A stretch of 7,598 nucleotides of DNA from positions 1 through 7,598 of the forward strand of contig JAKSBB010000119.1 of NCBI GenBank assembly GCA_022361315.1, given 5' to 3'. Below, piece by piece: positions 7,412 through 7,598 of this stretch. A program made the position numbers and the translations under genes. This DNA comes from Desulfobacterales bacterium (lineage in GTDB: Bacteria; Desulfobacterota; Desulfobacteria; Desulfobacterales; Desulfobacteraceae). The notes under the pieces were generated by a model, which had not been told where the DNA came from, made no database searches, and saw nothing but the letters and a program-made list of their open reading frames with translations. Position 1 is the stretch's first letter, and the number at the start of each line of letters is the position of its first letter.

Positions 7412-7598
7412 TTAAATCTGCCCTAAGAAACGCACATCGTTTTCGAAATATTTTCTGATATCATCAATACCGTATTGGAGCATGGCCATTCGTTCAATGC
7501 CCACGCCAAAGGCAAATCCGGTATACTTATCCGTCTCATAGCCTACATTTTCAAATACGGCGGGATGCACCATCCCGGAGCCCAACACCTCCAGCCAG
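7412..7598 (-). CDS. pheS: Phenylalanine--tRNA ligase alpha subunit (C-terminal fragment)
   Basis: Only the last 62 codons are in the window; the gene continues beyond base 7598. The visible C-terminus starts [15 protein letters not shown] and contains [14 protein letters not shown], which is class II synthetase motif 3, carrying the invariant arginine that contacts ATP. It ends [12 protein letters not shown] followed by TAA (7414-7412). This matches the PheS catalytic-domain end, where the GxGxGxER strand-helix is followed by a short (N)D(I/V)R tail. A single base separates its stop from the pheT ATG, the usual pheST operon arrangement. The truncation is purely the window boundary and there is no sign of a broken gene. 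Confidence 0.96.
   Translation of the reverse strand, partial: WLEVLGSGMVHPAVFENVGYETDKYTGFAFGVGIERMAMLQYGIDDIRKYFENDVRFLGQI

Noticed and set aside
1..7598. Mobile element, CRISPR array, defence genes or a new system
   Set aside because: All coding space is accounted for by conserved housekeeping genes. No transposase, integrase, spaced repeats or terminal inverted repeats were seen, apart from the small duplication at the pheT end.

Overview
The window is a housekeeping block for translation and transcription, and every recognisable gene lies on the minus strand. Read in the direction of transcription (high to low coordinates) the order is: pheS 3' end (cut by the window edge), pheT, a tRNA-Gly gene with anticodon CCC, rimP, nusA, and infB (cut at base 1, its C-terminus missing). 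The protein sequences look Gram-negative. The long charged IF2 linker, the NusA tail and the overall style suggest a Desulfobacterota (delta-proteobacterial, Desulfobacterales-like) genome of moderate GC. That placement is inferred from sequence character alone.

Layout. 7598-7412 is the PheS C-terminus with class II synthetase motif 3. It is separated by one base from pheT (7410-4972), which encodes the complete beta subunit of phenylalanyl-tRNA synthetase. The 168-nt gap 4971-4804 holds a diverged tandem copy of the last ~50 nt of pheT, a perfect 7-bp dyad, and a near-ideal sigma70 promoter with a GC-rich discriminator. This promoter fires directly into tRNA-Gly(CCC) (4803-4728). The 147-nt leader 4727-4581 contains a Rho-independent terminator-like hairpin shortly before rimP and a weak second promoter candidate. 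rimP, nusA and infB then follow with gaps of 18 and 68 nt. No stretch longer than about 170 nt lacks a gene.

How the genes work together. PheS and PheT form the alpha2beta2 enzyme that charges tRNA-Phe. RimP assists 30S subunit maturation. NusA controls pausing, termination and antitermination. IF2 delivers initiator tRNA to the 30S subunit. The tRNA-rimP-nusA-infB order parallels the E. coli nusA operon, where a tRNA-fMet gene (metY) comes first. Here that leading position is held by a glycine tRNA. The strong promoter in front of the tRNA, followed by a hairpin terminator before rimP, suggests the tRNA is made in excess and the protein genes receive read-through controlled at the leader. 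This is inference.

I found no mobile element, CRISPR array, defence island or unknown gene. The points worth a second look are all in the two intergenic regions flanking the tRNA.
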